Shown here: positions 44,052 through 54,840 of the stretch, piece after piece
Layout of the letters: each line of letters begins with the position of its first letter
How positions within the stretch are numbered: position 1 is the stretch's first letter
DNA from: Caprella mutica
Taxonomy: Eukaryota > Arthropoda > Malacostraca > Amphipoda > Caprellidae
Reading direction: 5' to 3'
NCBI GenBank assembly: GCA_947561585.1
Contig: CANNZV010001188.1
Location: 124,001 to 188,000, forward strand
DNA length: 64,000 nucleotides
The notes under the pieces: model-generated
Told to the model about the DNA's origin: nothing
What the model saw: only the letters and a program-made list of their open reading frames with translations
The model's database searches: none
Position numbers and translations under genes: made by a program

Positions 44052-44065
44052 GGTTATGGGCCCAG
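44052..44065 (+). promoter_or_regulatory. Primer-binding site: half-tRNA iMet
   Basis: GGTTATGGGCCCAG directly follows the LTR. It is the complement of CTGGGCCCATAACC, the anticodon stem-loop of the conserved initiator-Met tRNA, not of its 3' end. Drosophila copia and Ty5 are known to prime from the cleaved half of this tRNA. Confidence 0.9.
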
Positions 44066-44349
44066 TGAACGATAAGAGTTTATAAATCAAATTATGTTTA
44101 AACAAATTAGAAGTTTATAACAGTAATAAAAACGAAGTGCAGTGAAAAAGTGTTAACCTATATGAAACATATCACTCAAACGCTTGCGTAAGCATATCGT
44201 GTTAACGCGCTAATGAGGTCAATTATAATGATTGCTCTAGCGAAAAATGCACTTGCTTTATAATATAATTATTTAGTATTTGTGCGGAAGAGGTGTCAAG
44301 AGAGGTCACAAATTACCTTTAAATCTGTGACCTTATCCTTTGGTAAACA

Positions 44350-44722
44350 GTCTTTCAACAAAAGGTTCTTGCGAACTAAGACTTGTGTTGCTGTTCCAAT
44401 TAAATATTAATAATTATATTCAGTGAAGTTATTCTTATGAATTAGAATAATTTTAAAACATCAAATTCAGTTAAACAGTAAATCAATTTAACTGCTGTGG
44501 TTGTTTATGTTTGTTAAAGTATTGAATGATAATAAATACTTTCAACAAAAGGTTCTTGCGAACTAAGACTTGTGTTGCTGTTCCAATTGAATATTAATAA
44601 TTATATTCAGTTATTCTTATGAATTAGAATAATGTTAAAACATCAATTCAGTTAAACAGTAAATCAATTTAACTGCATTGGTTGTTTATGTTTGTTAAGT
44701 ATTGAACGATAATAAATACTTT
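44350..44722 (+). repeat. Tandem duplication in the copia leader
   Basis: About 185 bp beginning TTTCAACAAAAGGTTCTTGC occurs twice in tandem (44355 and 44541) with a few small differences. It lies between the primer site and the gag start and has no coding role that I can see. Confidence 0.85.
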
Positions 44723-44728
44723 GAAAAC

Positions 44729-45736
44729 ATGTCTTCAAATAAGTTACAGGGGATTGTTCCCCTAGACGGAAATAATTACCCTACATGGAGGATAACAAAT
44801 GAAGATATATCTCTTACGAGAGAAACTGATGGATTTTGCTGATGGATCTAAACCAGTTCCAATTGATTCAGCTTCAACTGAGGCGAAGAATGCCTATGCT
44901 AATAATTATAATAAGGCTCTGGCAGATATAGTACTATCTATTTCACCGGATCAATTGTACTTAGTTGGACAACCGACGATCCACACGCTGTCTGGACTAC
45001 CCTTCAAGAAACGTTTCAGAAAAACACGTGGGCTAACAAATTTCGTCTGAAGAAAAAGCTCTACAATCTAAAATTGAAGTCTCCTGAACTACTCGACTTT
45101 CATTTGAAGGAACTAACTGAAGTTTTTCAAGAGCTTGCCTTGTTAAATCAAGTGATCAGTGAAGAGGATAAAGTTATTTGTCTTCTGTCATCACTACCAG
45201 GGCCGTTTGAAGTGCTTGTCACTGCACTTGAAGCTCAGACAGACATCCCTAACTGGATTACCGTAGCTGACACACTCCGGAGAGAAGCTGAAAAGTTGAG
45301 TATTAAATCCAATAATGCATTAGCATTATCCAATACTCAGAATTATGCTGGAGTAAATATACAGTCCATCATTTGCCATTTCTGCAATAAGATGGGACAC
45401 CTGAAAAAAGACTGCTTTAAATTTAAAAGGTCTTCTCAAACTAACAGAACTCAAAATCAGCCAAATGGTGTAAATGTAAGTCATATAGAACTTAATCACA
45501 CAATGTATGCTAATGATATCGCTCTTTGTAACAAATATGCCGACAGTAATATTTGGATAATAGATTCAGGCTCTTCATCACACATGAGTGGTGATAAAAA
45601 TGTATGTAAAGATTTTGCAAATATTAGCAAACCTATCAATGTTAAAGTAGGAAATGGAGATGTCTTACAAGCTATTTCACTAGGAAATGTTTCTGTTATT
45701 GTGAATATACCAGGTGGTGGAAGTAGAACATGTTAA
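44729..45736 (+). pseudogene. gag: Copia gag and protease region, interrupted
   Basis: The start ATG at 44729 opens MSSNKLQGIVPLDGNNYPTW, a copia-type gag N-terminus. Shifts near 44793 and 44975 move the reading first to the frame of 44799-45050 and then to that of 45074. The last part carries the zinc knuckle CHFCNKMGHLKKDC near 45375-45415 and the aspartic-protease motif WIIDSGSSSH near 45555. A TAA at 45734 separates it from integrase in the same frame. Gag would package RNA and protease would cut the polyprotein; this copy cannot make either as one product. Confidence 0.88.
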
Positions 45737-45754
45737 ATAAATGATGTACTATAT

Positions 45755-48643
45755 GTGCCAAATCTAGCTTTTAATCTACTATCAGTGTCTAAAATGACAA
45801 GTAATAATAAATCTATTATTTTTGAAGATGATAAATGTAAAATTTTGAACGAAAATAAAGAGTTAATGGCTGAGGCTAACTGTGTTGGTCAACTCTATTA
45901 TCTTAATACTTTAGTTCACAAAGCTGCAGTAACTGTTGATCAAAATGAAGTAAACATTCTATGGCACAGAAGGCTCGGTCATATAGGTAAAGATAACTTG
46001 ACTAAAATGATCCGAACTAAATCAGTAAATGGTCTGGATAGTAAATTAAAAGCTATAGAAGGCGTGTGTGAACACTGCTGTAATGGGAAAATGCATAAAA
46101 TACCTTTTTCTACAAGCATTAGGAAAAATTGTAAACCTCTGGATTTAATCCACACAGATGTCTGTGGGAAAATTACTCCCACTTCCAGGGGTAATAATTC
46201 ATATTTTCTGACCTTTATTGATCATGCTACTCGATACTCCTGGATATATGTTATTGCACATAAGAGTGATGTGTTTCAGAAGTTTTTGGAATGGAAAGCT
46301 ATGGTTGAAAATATTTATGAAAGGAAAATTAAAACCTTGCAGTCAGATAATGGAGGAGAATATACCTCAAATAAGTTTGAATCATATTTACGAAATGAAG
46401 GTATAATTCACCAGAAATCCATTCCTAAAACTCCTGAACAAAATGGGTTAGCTGAAAGATTTAATAGAACTATTATGGAAAAAGTTAGATGTATGTTATC
46501 TGATTCAGGAATTGATAAGGAATTCTGGGGTGAAGCACTATATACTGCAAATTATCTAAATAATAGATGCATTAATTCATTTTTAGTAAATAAAACTCCA
46601 TATGAAGCTTTAAATCTTAGAAAACCCAACATCGGTCATATAAAAGTTTTTGGATGCACAGGGTACGCACATATTTCTCGAGAGGAAAGATCAAAGTTAG
46701 AAAATAAAGCTACCAAATGTCTGTTTATTGGCTATGGCACAGTTACTAAAGGGTATAAGATGTATGATGTTGAATCTAAAAGAATCTTCTTTTCCAGGAA
46801 TGTAACCTTTGATGAATCAATTTCATCTAAGATTGAGAGCCCTCAACTGAGTGAGACTCCTACCTCTCCACTGGTGTTCCATTCAGAAGATTCAGAACCT
46901 GCTGGACCTGAGAATCAACCTCCTGACGATAACCCTCCAATAATCCTCCCTGAGGCGCAACCTGTACCAGCTATCAGTCCTAATGAGGATCTTAGACGAT
47001 CGTCTAGAATTCGTCGAGCTCCTATTAGATATGGTAGTTGGGAGTATGATCATTTTGAGGAGGAGGAGGAGGGTTTATTAGTCAATGGGAATATCAATAT
47101 CGAACCTAGGTCGGTATCTGAGGCTCTTAATAGCGGTTCTGAATCCTCTAAATGGAAACATGCCATGGAGAGGGAATTAAATGCTTTTGAGAAACATAAA
47201 GTTTTTGAACTCGTAAAACCTACCTCAGATTTAAATATAATTAAATCTAAATGGGTGTTTAAAAGAAAAAAGGGATCTGATGGTAGAGTGGTTTCATATA
47301 AAGCTAGATTAGTCGCTCAGGGTTTTTTACAGAGACCTGGAATCGACTATGATGAAATTTTTGCTCCTGTAGTGAGATTTGAATCGGTGCGAACCATGTT
47401 ATCTTTAGCAGCTAACCAAAAATTATTTGTACATCACTTGGATGTCAATTCTGCCTTTTTGAATGGGGATCTTAAAGAAAATGTTTATATTAGACAGCCT
47501 CCTGGCTATGCTATTCCAGGAAAAGAAGATTTAGTATGTAAACTTAATAAATCTATGTATGGATTAAAACAATCACCCAAATGTTGGAATGATGCGTTGG
47601 ATGCATATCTTAAATCCTTGGGCTTTATTCAGTCCTCTTGTGACTCTTGTATATATGTTAAATTAATCAATAACTCTCCATGCTTCATTTCTGTGTATGT
47701 AGATGATATTATTGTAGCATGTAAGAACTATGATGATCTGACTAAAATCAAGATTGATTTAAGTGCTAAATTTGAGATGAAAGACTTAGGAAAATTATCC
47801 TATTTCTTAGGCATAAAAATCGTACAAGACGAAAATAAAATAGCCCTAAATCAATCTTCATTTGTCAACGAGTTATTAGATAGATTTGAATTCAATAATT
47901 GCAAACCTATTTCAACCCCTGCTGATGTTAATTCCCATTTGGAACCAACTACTGATGAGTGTGAACTAGTAGACAAAACTAAATATCAGTCAGCTGTAGG
48001 TGCCTTACTGTATATATCTACTAAAACTAGACCTGACATAACTTATGCAGTTGGAAATGTCTCTAAATTTTGTTCCAATCCAAACACTAAGCACTGGTCT
48101 GCAATTAAGAGAATATTTAGATACCTAAAGGGCACACCGGATCTTGGCATTACATATGGTAATGAAGATTCTGAGTTGATAGGTTATTCTGATGCCGACT
48201 GGGCAGGAAACAGAGTTGATAGGAAAAGTACTTCTGGCCAATGCTTTATGTTAAATAATTCCATTATTTCTTGGCGCTCTGTGAAACAGTCATGTGTTGC
48301 TTTATCAACAGCTGAAGCTGAATATGTTTCCCTCTCTGGAGCCTCCCAAGACGCTGTATTTCTAAATAAATTACTATTAGATCTTAACGTACCAAATAAG
48401 AATCCTATAGTTTTGTTTGAGGATAATCAGTCAGCTATTTGTATTGCTAAAAATGCAAAAAATCATCCTAGATCGAAACACATTGATATTAAATTTCATT
48501 ACATTAGAGATCTTGTTGCTTCAAACACAATTAAACTTGTGTATTGCCCCAGCGAAACTATGCTCGCTGACATATTCACTAAACCGTTGCCTATTGATAG
48601 ATTTACCAAATTAGTTGAATTAATAGGCATGAAAAATATATAA
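45755..48643 (+). CDS. pol: Copia integrase-RT-RNase H polyprotein segment
   Basis: An open frame of 962 codons from the first ATG after the TAA at 45734 (the native protein would continue from protease). Integrase: H71/H75 and C105/C108 zinc motif, catalytic D135 (HTDVCGK), D198 (QSDNGGEY) and E234 (AERFNRT), i.e. D-D-35-E. Reverse transcriptase: about 465-700 with LDVNSAFL (D563) and YVDD (648-651). RNase H: about 808-920 with D813 (YSDADWAG), E854 (STAEAEY) and D890 (FEDNQSA), ending in TKPLP. All key residues are intact, as expected for a young copy. A stretch rich in Pro/Glu (about 360-440) links integrase and RT. Confidence 0.93.
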   Translation: MPNLAFNLLSVSKMTSNNKSIIFEDDKCKILNENKELMAEANCVGQLYYLNTLVHKAAVTVDQNEVNILWHRRLGHIGKDNLTKMIRTKSVNGLDSKLKAIEGVCEHCCNGKMHKIPFSTSIRKNCKPLDLIHTDVCGKITPTSRGNNSYFLTFIDHATRYSWIYVIAHKSDVFQKFLEWKAMVENIYERKIKTLQSDNGGEYTSNKFESYLRNEGIIHQKSIPKTPEQNGLAERFNRTIMEKVRCMLSDSGIDKEFWGEALYTANYLNNRCINSFLVNKTPYEALNLRKPNIGHIKVFGCTGYAHISREERSKLENKATKCLFIGYGTVTKGYKMYDVESKRIFFSRNVTFDESISSKIESPQLSETPTSPLVFHSEDSEPAGPENQPPDDNPPIILPEAQPVPAISPNEDLRRSSRIRRAPIRYGSWEYDHFEEEEEGLLVNGNINIEPRSVSEALNSGSESSKWKHAMERELNAFEKHKVFELVKPTSDLNIIKSKWVFKRKKGSDGRVVSYKARLVAQGFLQRPGIDYDEIFAPVVRFESVRTMLSLAANQKLFVHHLDVNSAFLNGDLKENVYIRQPPGYAIPGKEDLVCKLNKSMYGLKQSPKCWNDALDAYLKSLGFIQSSCDSCIYVKLINNSPCFISVYVDDIIVACKNYDDLTKIKIDLSAKFEMKDLGKLSYFLGIKIVQDENKIALNQSSFVNELLDRFEFNNCKPISTPADVNSHLEPTTDECELVDKTKYQSAVGALLYISTKTRPDITYAVGNVSKFCSNPNTKHWSAIKRIFRYLKGTPDLGITYGNEDSELIGYSDADWAGNRVDRKSTSGQCFMLNNSIISWRSVKQSCVALSTAEAEYVSLSGASQDAVFLNKLLLDLNVPNKNPIVLFEDNQSAICIAKNAKNHPRSKHIDIKFHYIRDLVASNTIKLVYCPSETMLADIFTKPLPIDRFTKLVELIGMKNI

Positions 48644-48649
48644 TGTCGT

Positions 48650-48660
48650 GTGAGAAGGAG
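48650..48660 (+). promoter_or_regulatory. Copia polypurine tract
   Basis: TGAGAAGGAG immediately precedes the 3' LTR and would prime plus-strand DNA synthesis. Confidence 0.75.
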
Positions 48661-48998
48661 TGTTGAAATTTTAGTTAAATGTATTACACACTCGTTATAT
48701 GTTTAATATTAATTTCCTGTTAGACTAGCTCAGCTATATTAAATTACCTATTGTTTCAATAACCATGTATTACTTTTAATGAGAAACGGACGTAAGGTCT
48801 AAAGTCGATCACACTTCCGTCGAGGGTTAAATACCACTGCTTGTAGTTTCTGAAGGCAGTCGGTTCTTTACATTACTCTGTGAGGTATGTGTTCCACTCA
48901 TCTCTCAATAGACTTCTAATTGTATAACATATTTACTCTTTAAATAAACTCTATGTCTTAACGTTGTTAACCCACTGTTATTTAACCTAATTCTAACA
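48661..48998 (+). repeat. Copia 3' LTR
   Basis: TGTTGAAATT to TTCTAACA, 338 bp, the same length as the 5' LTR. Followed by CCGGT. Confidence 0.95.
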
Positions 48999-49003
48999 CC
49001 GGT

Positions 49004-49797
49004 ATCAATTAGATTAGACTATTTATTTTCTAGAACCAAATTTAACATGTTCATTTATTTTCTACTTTTGCTTATCTGATATGCATACTAATTTAATTTT
49101 AAAAAATAATTGATCACCTAGACCTATCTTTGCTTTTTGAAATGTTTTCGATCCGATGAATTGATATATGGTTATAAGTTGTAAATTAATAGATTAGATT
49201 GAATAAGTAACTTCATCAGGTCAATTTTTAAATAAGTAGTTAGATGACGTAAATAACTTTACGTAGTGATAAATAGGTAGGCTAGATGAAATAATTAACC
49301 AGGCTAGATTACAAAAGTTGATAGAATAAATCTTTGATATGCCGCAATTATACTATAACTTAATGAATAATAATAAAGCCTTTATCTTCTAAACCATATT
49401 TTAGTGCAATTCATCTTACTCATAGGCACTTATGTAGAAATATGCTAATAGAATTACCAAGGTCAAATTGAAAACGAAATATAAACATTTAAGTTTCAGA
49501 TTTATTATTTAGAAGTACAATTTGAATTCTCGCCACTGTCTTTCACGATTATAAGTTGCCAATTCCTGAAATACGAGATTCTTATATTTATATATATTAG
49601 AAATTTATAGTATCGTTTTATACATTATCAATAACATACCTACTCTTTTTCGTTTTGTGATGAGATAGCGACAGCTTCGATATTCTTTTCATTTCTGGAA
49701 TCCCTGAAAGCATATGAAAAAGTAAGAGCTAATCATATTGCAAATACATATTTAAAAATCATCTAACATTTTCAAATACTTACTTTGACCTAGCATA
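49004..49797. other. AT-rich spacer between copia and element T
   Basis: No gene, RNA or repeat recognised. Confidence 0.6.
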
Positions 49798-49875
49798 CCC
49801 AGCTAACCATATCCTCTCTGTCCCGCGTGGGACAGAGGGGGACATCCCTCGCTAGCGAGGGACAGAGAGGGACGG

Positions 49876-49903
49876 GGGATTTCAGACGTCTCTAGACGTC
49901 TGA
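49876..49903. repeat. AGACGT palindrome near the left end of element T
   Basis: TTTCAGACGTCT followed by CTAGACGTCTGAAA is a near-perfect palindrome. Further AGACGT/ACGTCT words follow and also occur near 55110-55205 at the other end. Confidence 0.7.
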
Positions 49904-50019
49904 AATCCCACGTCTTTCCAACGTCTGAAATCCCACTCACGTCCTACGTCTTACACAAGCGGGATGTCCCTCGTCTGTCCCACGTCTTAAATCCCACTCA
50001 CATCCCACGTCTTTTCCAC

Positions 50020-50600
50020 GCGGGATGTCCCTCTCTGTCCCACGCGGGATGTCCCTCTCTGTCCCACGCGGGATGTCCCTCTCTGTCCCACGTGGGATGT
50101 CCCTCTCTGTCCCACGCAGGATGTCCCTCTCTGTCCCACGCGGGATGTCCCTCTCTGTCCCACGTCTGTCCCACGTGGGATATCCCTCTCTGTCCCACGC
50201 GGGATGTCCCTCTCTGTCCCACGTCTGTCTCACGTGGGATGTCCCTCTCTGTCCCACGCGGGATATCCCTCTCTGTCCCACGTCTGTCCCACGTGGGATG
50301 TCCCTCTCTGTCCCACGTGGGATGTCCCTCTCTGTCTCACGTCTGTCCCACGCAGGATGTCCCTCTCTGTCCCTCGTCTGTTTTACGCGGGAAAAAGTAC
50401 GCGGGATGTCCCTCTCTGTCCCACGTCTGTCCCACGCGGGATGTCCCTCTCTGTCCCACGTCTGTCCCACGTGGGATGTCCCTCTCTGTCCCACGTGGGA
50501 TGTCCCTCTCTGTCCCACGCGGGATATCCCTCTCTGTCCCACGTCTGTCCCTCGCGGGATGTCCCTCTCTGTCCCTCGTCTGTTTTACGCGGGAAAAAGT
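50020..50600 (+). repeat. 24-bp GC-rich subterminal array of element T
   Basis: Units of GGGATGTCCCTCTCTGTCCC plus ACGC or ACGT, about 20 copies, interspersed with GTCTGTCCCACG spacers and two TGTTTTACGCGGGAAAAAG segments. Long frames here are repeat by-products. Confidence 0.9.
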
Positions 50601-51324
50601 TATACCAAAAAGGTATATCTATCTCAAGGTTTATTTACGTATCATAACTAGGTAGGTATTCATAAACAGATGTAGGTATCTACTATCTAGGTAGGCATTG
50701 ATGAATAATACCTACTAGGTAGTAGGTAAGTAGGTACGGATTGATGAACACTACCTAGTAGGTATACCTACTAGGTAGGCAGAGATGGGCGGGAAAGTAC
50801 TTCCCAAGTACCAAGTAAAAGTACTAAGTAACAAGTAAGTACTTCAAGTACTACTTGAAGTACTTTCTAAAAAGTACTTTGAATAATTACTTAGAAGTAC
50901 TTTTTACAATTACTTGTTACTTTCCAAGTAAAAAGTACTTTGCAAAGTACATTTTTCCTTTCAGTCAAGAGATTTTAAAAGATTAGTTCTAAAATCTCTA
51001 CAAAATTAATTCTTTTTCTCATCAAAACTGTATTTACAGCAGCTGGATAAAAACTAGAGTTTGAAAAGGTCCAACATGTTGGAAAATTGTTTGTCAAGCA
51101 GTAAAATTGAAAACTTTGTCAAACAGTAGAATCGAAAACTGAGACTGTAAGACATTGTACACTTTTATGTGACGGTGAATATTTATATATTCTGACATAC
51201 AATCATGTATAGAGACTATGAGTTATATTGACCAATTTAAGTACATTGAATATAATTATTTTATGATACCTAGATATCACAACCAATATTTACCAAACAC
51301 ATTGACGAATTATAAGCGTGTGGA

Positions 51325-53330
51325 CGTGTACAGTGAGTCACTGTGATGATGCACTATCAGAGTAAAGAGTCACTGTGATGATGTACTATATCAGAGAAAA
51401 GAGTCATTGTGATGATGTACTATCAGAGAAAAGAGTCACTGTGATGATATACTATCAGAGAAAATAAATAAATAAATAAATAAATAAATAAGTTTATTAG
51501 AAAATGATACAAAATAAAAGAATACAATTATTAAAAGAAAAGAAAACTAAGCCAACTGGTAGTCTAATAGACTAATAGTCACTGTGATGATGTACTATCA
51601 GAGAAAAAAGTCACTGTGATGATGTACTATCAGAGAAAAGAGTCACTGTGATGATGTACCATCAGAGAAAATAGTCACTGTGATGATGTACTATCAGAGA
51701 AAAAAGTCACTGTGATGATGTACTATCAGAGAAAAGAGTCACTGTGGTGATGTACCATCAGAGAAAAGAGTCACTGTGGTGATGTACCATCAGAAAAAAA
51801 GTCATTGTGATGATGTACTATCAGAGAAAAGAGTCACAGTGATGTTGTACTATCAGAGAAAATAGTCACTGTGATGATGTACTATCAGAGAAAATAGTCA
51901 CTGTGATGATGTACCATCAGAGAAAATAGTCACTGTGATGATGTACTATCAGATAAAAGAGTCACTGTGATGATGTACTATCAGAGAAAAGAGTCACTGT
52001 GATGATGTACTATCAGAGAAAAGAGTCACTATGATGATGTACTATCAGAGAAAAGAGTCACTGTGATGATGTACCATCAGAGAAAATAGTCACTGTGATG
52101 ATGTACCATCAGAGAAAATAGTCACTGTGATGATGTACTATCAGAGAAAAAAGTCACTGTGATGATGTACTATCAGAGAAAAGAGTCACTGTGGTGATGT
52201 ACCATCAGAGAAAAGAGTCACTGTGGTGATGTACCATCTGAAAAAAGTCATTGTGATGATGTACTATCAGAGAAAAGAGTCACAGTGATGTTGTACTATC
52301 AGAGAAAATAGTCACTGTGATGATGTACTATCAGATAAAAGAGTCACTGTGATGATGTACTGTCAGAGAAAAGAGTCACTGTGATGATGTACTATCAGAG
52401 GAAAGAGTCACTGTGATGATGTACTATCAGAGAAAAGAGTCACTGTGATGTTGTACTATCAGAGAAAAGAGTCACTGTGATGATGTACTATCAGAGGAAA
52501 GAGTCACTGTGATGATGTACTAGCAGAGAAAAGAGTCACTGTGATGATGTACTATCAGAGAAAAGAGTCACTATGATGATGTACTATCAGAGAAAAGAGT
52601 CACTGTGATGATGTACTATCAGATAAAAGAGTCACTGTGATGATGTACTGTCAGAGAAAAGAGTCACTGTGATGATGTACTATCAGAGGAAAGAGTCACT
52701 GTGATGATGTACTATCAGAGAAAAGAGTCACTGTGATGTTGTACTATCAGAGAAAATAGTCACTGTGATGATGTACTATCAGATAAAAGAGTCACTGTGA
52801 TGATGTACTGTCAGAGAAAAGAGTCACTGTGATGATGTACTATCAGAGGAAAGAGTCACTGTGATGATGTACTATCAGAGAAAAGAGTCACTGTGATGAT
52901 GTACTATCAGAGAAAAGAGTCACTATGATGATGTACTATCAGAGAAAAGAGTCACTGTGATGATGTACTATCAGAGAAAAGAGTCATTGTGATGATGTAC
53001 TATCAGAGAAAAGAGTCACTGTGATGATGTACTATCAGAGAAAAGAGTCACTGTGATGATGTACTATCAGAGAAAAGAGTCACTGTGATGATGTACTATC
53101 AGAGAAAAGAGTCACTATGATGATGTACTATCAGAGAAAAGAGTCACTGTGATGATGTACTATCAGAGAAAAGAGTCATTGTGATGATGTACTATCAGAG
53201 AAAAGAGTCACTGTGATGATGTACTATCAGATAAAAAACTCACTGAGAAGATGTACTATCAGAGAAAAAACTCACTGAGAAGATGTACTATCAGAGAAAA
53301 AAGTCACCGAGAAGATGTACTATAAGAGTT
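51325..53330 (+). repeat. 32-bp minisatellite inside the hAT element
   Basis: About 60 units of AGTCACTGTGATGATGTACT plus ATCAGAGAAAAG. Variants (GGAAAG, GATAAAAG, TTGTACT, ACCATC) recur in blocks, showing local duplications. The last three units are more diverged (ACTCACTGAGAAG). Confidence 0.95.
51475..51577 (-). mobile_element. LINE 3'-end insertion within the minisatellite
   Basis: About 100 bp of unrelated sequence interrupts the array. On the minus strand it ends CTAATAAACTTATTTATTTA and continues as a TTTA microsatellite, the form of a non-LTR retrotransposon 3' tail. Extreme 5' truncation is common in LINE insertions. Confidence 0.6.
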
Positions 53331-53535
53331 AACAGGATAAATTATTAGTTTTTAAATTGTATAGTAAATGTACTTGGTACTTGAAAGTACTTTAAAAAGT
53401 ACTTGGTACTTGTACTTTGAAAGTACTTTTTTATCTGAGTACTTGGGCAACTACTTCAAGTACATTGATTTACGAGTACTTGTACTTAGTACTTAAGTAC
53501 TTTCGATGTACTTTTCGCCCATCTCTGTAGGTAGG

Positions 53536-54060
53536 TAGGTATTGGTACTGGTAGGTATCTAGGTAGGTATTGTCAAACAGTTATAGGTAACTAGATAAGC
53601 ATTGATAAACACTAGTAGATAACTAGGTAGGCATTGACAAACAGTTGTAGGTAACTAGGTAGGTATTGATGAATACTAGTAGGTAACTAGGACCTAGATT
53701 GGTATTTATATACAGTTGTAGGCCACTAGGTATAGGCAATGTTAAACACAAGAAGGTAATTAACTAATTAGGTATTGATAAGCAGATGTAGGCAACTAGG
53801 TAGGCATTGATAAACACCAGTAGGTAATTAGGTAGGTATTGACAAACAGTAATGTAGGTAACTAAGTAGGTACTGATAAATACTACGTATTAGGTAAGTG
53901 ATAACCACCAGTAGGTACAGATTGGTGGTTATCACTAGTAGGTTACTAGGTAGTTATAAATAAACTCTAGTAAGTAACTAGATAGGTATAAGGTAGTGAT
54001 ACCACCAGAAGGTAACTATAGGTAATATTAATTAACAATTATAGGTAATTAGGTAGTTAA
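53536..54060 (+). repeat. TAGGTA-rich repeat, right part in complete element T
   Basis: Continuation of 50633-50771 after the hAT insertion; colinear with about 145-712. Confidence 0.85.
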
Positions 54061-54242
54061 TAACATTAATTATCATTATCAATACAAATATTAATAAATA
54101 ACTTTTACACATTCTTATCATTTACATTAAAAAATAAAAGATACCAAAATGTAGAATATTAAATTAATTTATTAAAAATAATTTTAAGAACCACGCAAGT
54201 TATCAAGTTGCATAAAGATCATTTCAATACTACTTCTACCAT

Positions 54243-54325
54243 GTCCAGGATGGCTGAGTGGTAGCGACGCAGGCTTCAATAGTACATCACACTAGAGTCC
54301 TGAGTTCGATTCCCGAGATGACCAC
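54243..54325 (+). other. tRNA-like Pol III module in complete element T
   Basis: Box A TGGCTGAGTGG (54251-54261) and box B like GAGTTCGATTCC (54302-54313). Conserved in all three copies of the element in this window, while its acceptor stem is not. No T-run terminator directly follows. Confidence 0.55.
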
Positions 54326-54529
54326 TACAAATCTTTCTCCATTTCTTCCCATTTAATTTGTATATAACAATATGCAATATTAAAATAAATGATATACAGC
54401 CAAATGTACATATACACTATATGCAATATGGTAAGAAATTGCAATAATATTTGTATGATCTTTTATATTTCTTATACATATTTATATACCCCCAATTAAC
54501 CGAAGTAGTTTGAGCCAAAAGAGAGATAT

Positions 54530-54840
54530 GTCCCCCTTGCAGAGGGGAACATCCACACTCTGTCCCACGTCTTGCAGAGGGGGACATCAGCACTCTGTCC
54601 CACGTCTTGCAGAGGGGGACATCCGCACTCTGTCCCACGTCTTGCAGAGGGGGACATCCGCACTCTGTCCCACGTCTTGCAGAGGGGGACATCCGCACTC
54701 TGTCCCACGTCTTGCAGAGGGGGATATTCACACTCTGTCCCACGTCTTGCAGAGGGGGATATTCCCACTCTGTCCCACGTCTTGCAGAGGGGGACTTCAC
54801 ACTCTGTCCCACGTCTTGCAGAGGGCCCACTCTGTCCCAC
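54530..54840 (+). repeat. 34-bp GC-rich subterminal array of element T
   Basis: About nine units of CTCTGTCCCACGTCTTGCAG plus GGGGACATCCGCA, with ATATTC and shortened variants toward the right, followed by CTATAGCGAGGGACATCC units to about 55000. Confidence 0.9.

Larger units (their letters stand above)
43714..48998 (+). mobile_element. Ty1/copia retrotransposon, young full-length copy
   Basis: It has 338-bp LTRs (43714-44051 and 48661-48998), 5-bp duplications CCGGT (43709-43713 and 48999-49003), a tRNA-iMet half-tRNA primer site, a polypurine tract and gag-PR-INT-RT-RH order typical of copia. Side by side, the LTRs differ at only two positions (the first base and one G/T), so insertion is recent. 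Two frameshifts in gag and one in-frame stop after protease nevertheless interrupt the single polyprotein. Confidence 0.95.
50780..53527. mobile_element. hAT element carrying a 32-bp minisatellite, 2748 bp
   Basis: TIRs CAGAGATGGGCG and CGCCCATCTCTG are flanked by perfect 8-bp duplications TAGGTAGG (50772-50779 and 53528-53535). Both ends have dense AAGTACTT subterminal motifs over about 170 bp. The centre is almost entirely minisatellite. No transposase. The copy of element T at position 1 preserves the empty target near 130-150. Confidence 0.93.

Noticed and set aside
43714..48998. Retrovirus or Ty3-type element
   Set aside because: Integrase precedes reverse transcriptase, there is no env, the LTRs are short and the primer site is the half-tRNA type, all of which indicate Ty1/copia.
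49937..50655. 200-codon frames rich in CPT/SLS or GTERDIPR repeats (also at 1099-1720, 2958-3434 and 54417-55258)
   Set aside because: By-products of the GC-rich subterminal arrays of element T on both strands; some at 1.1-1.7 kb run through the N gap.
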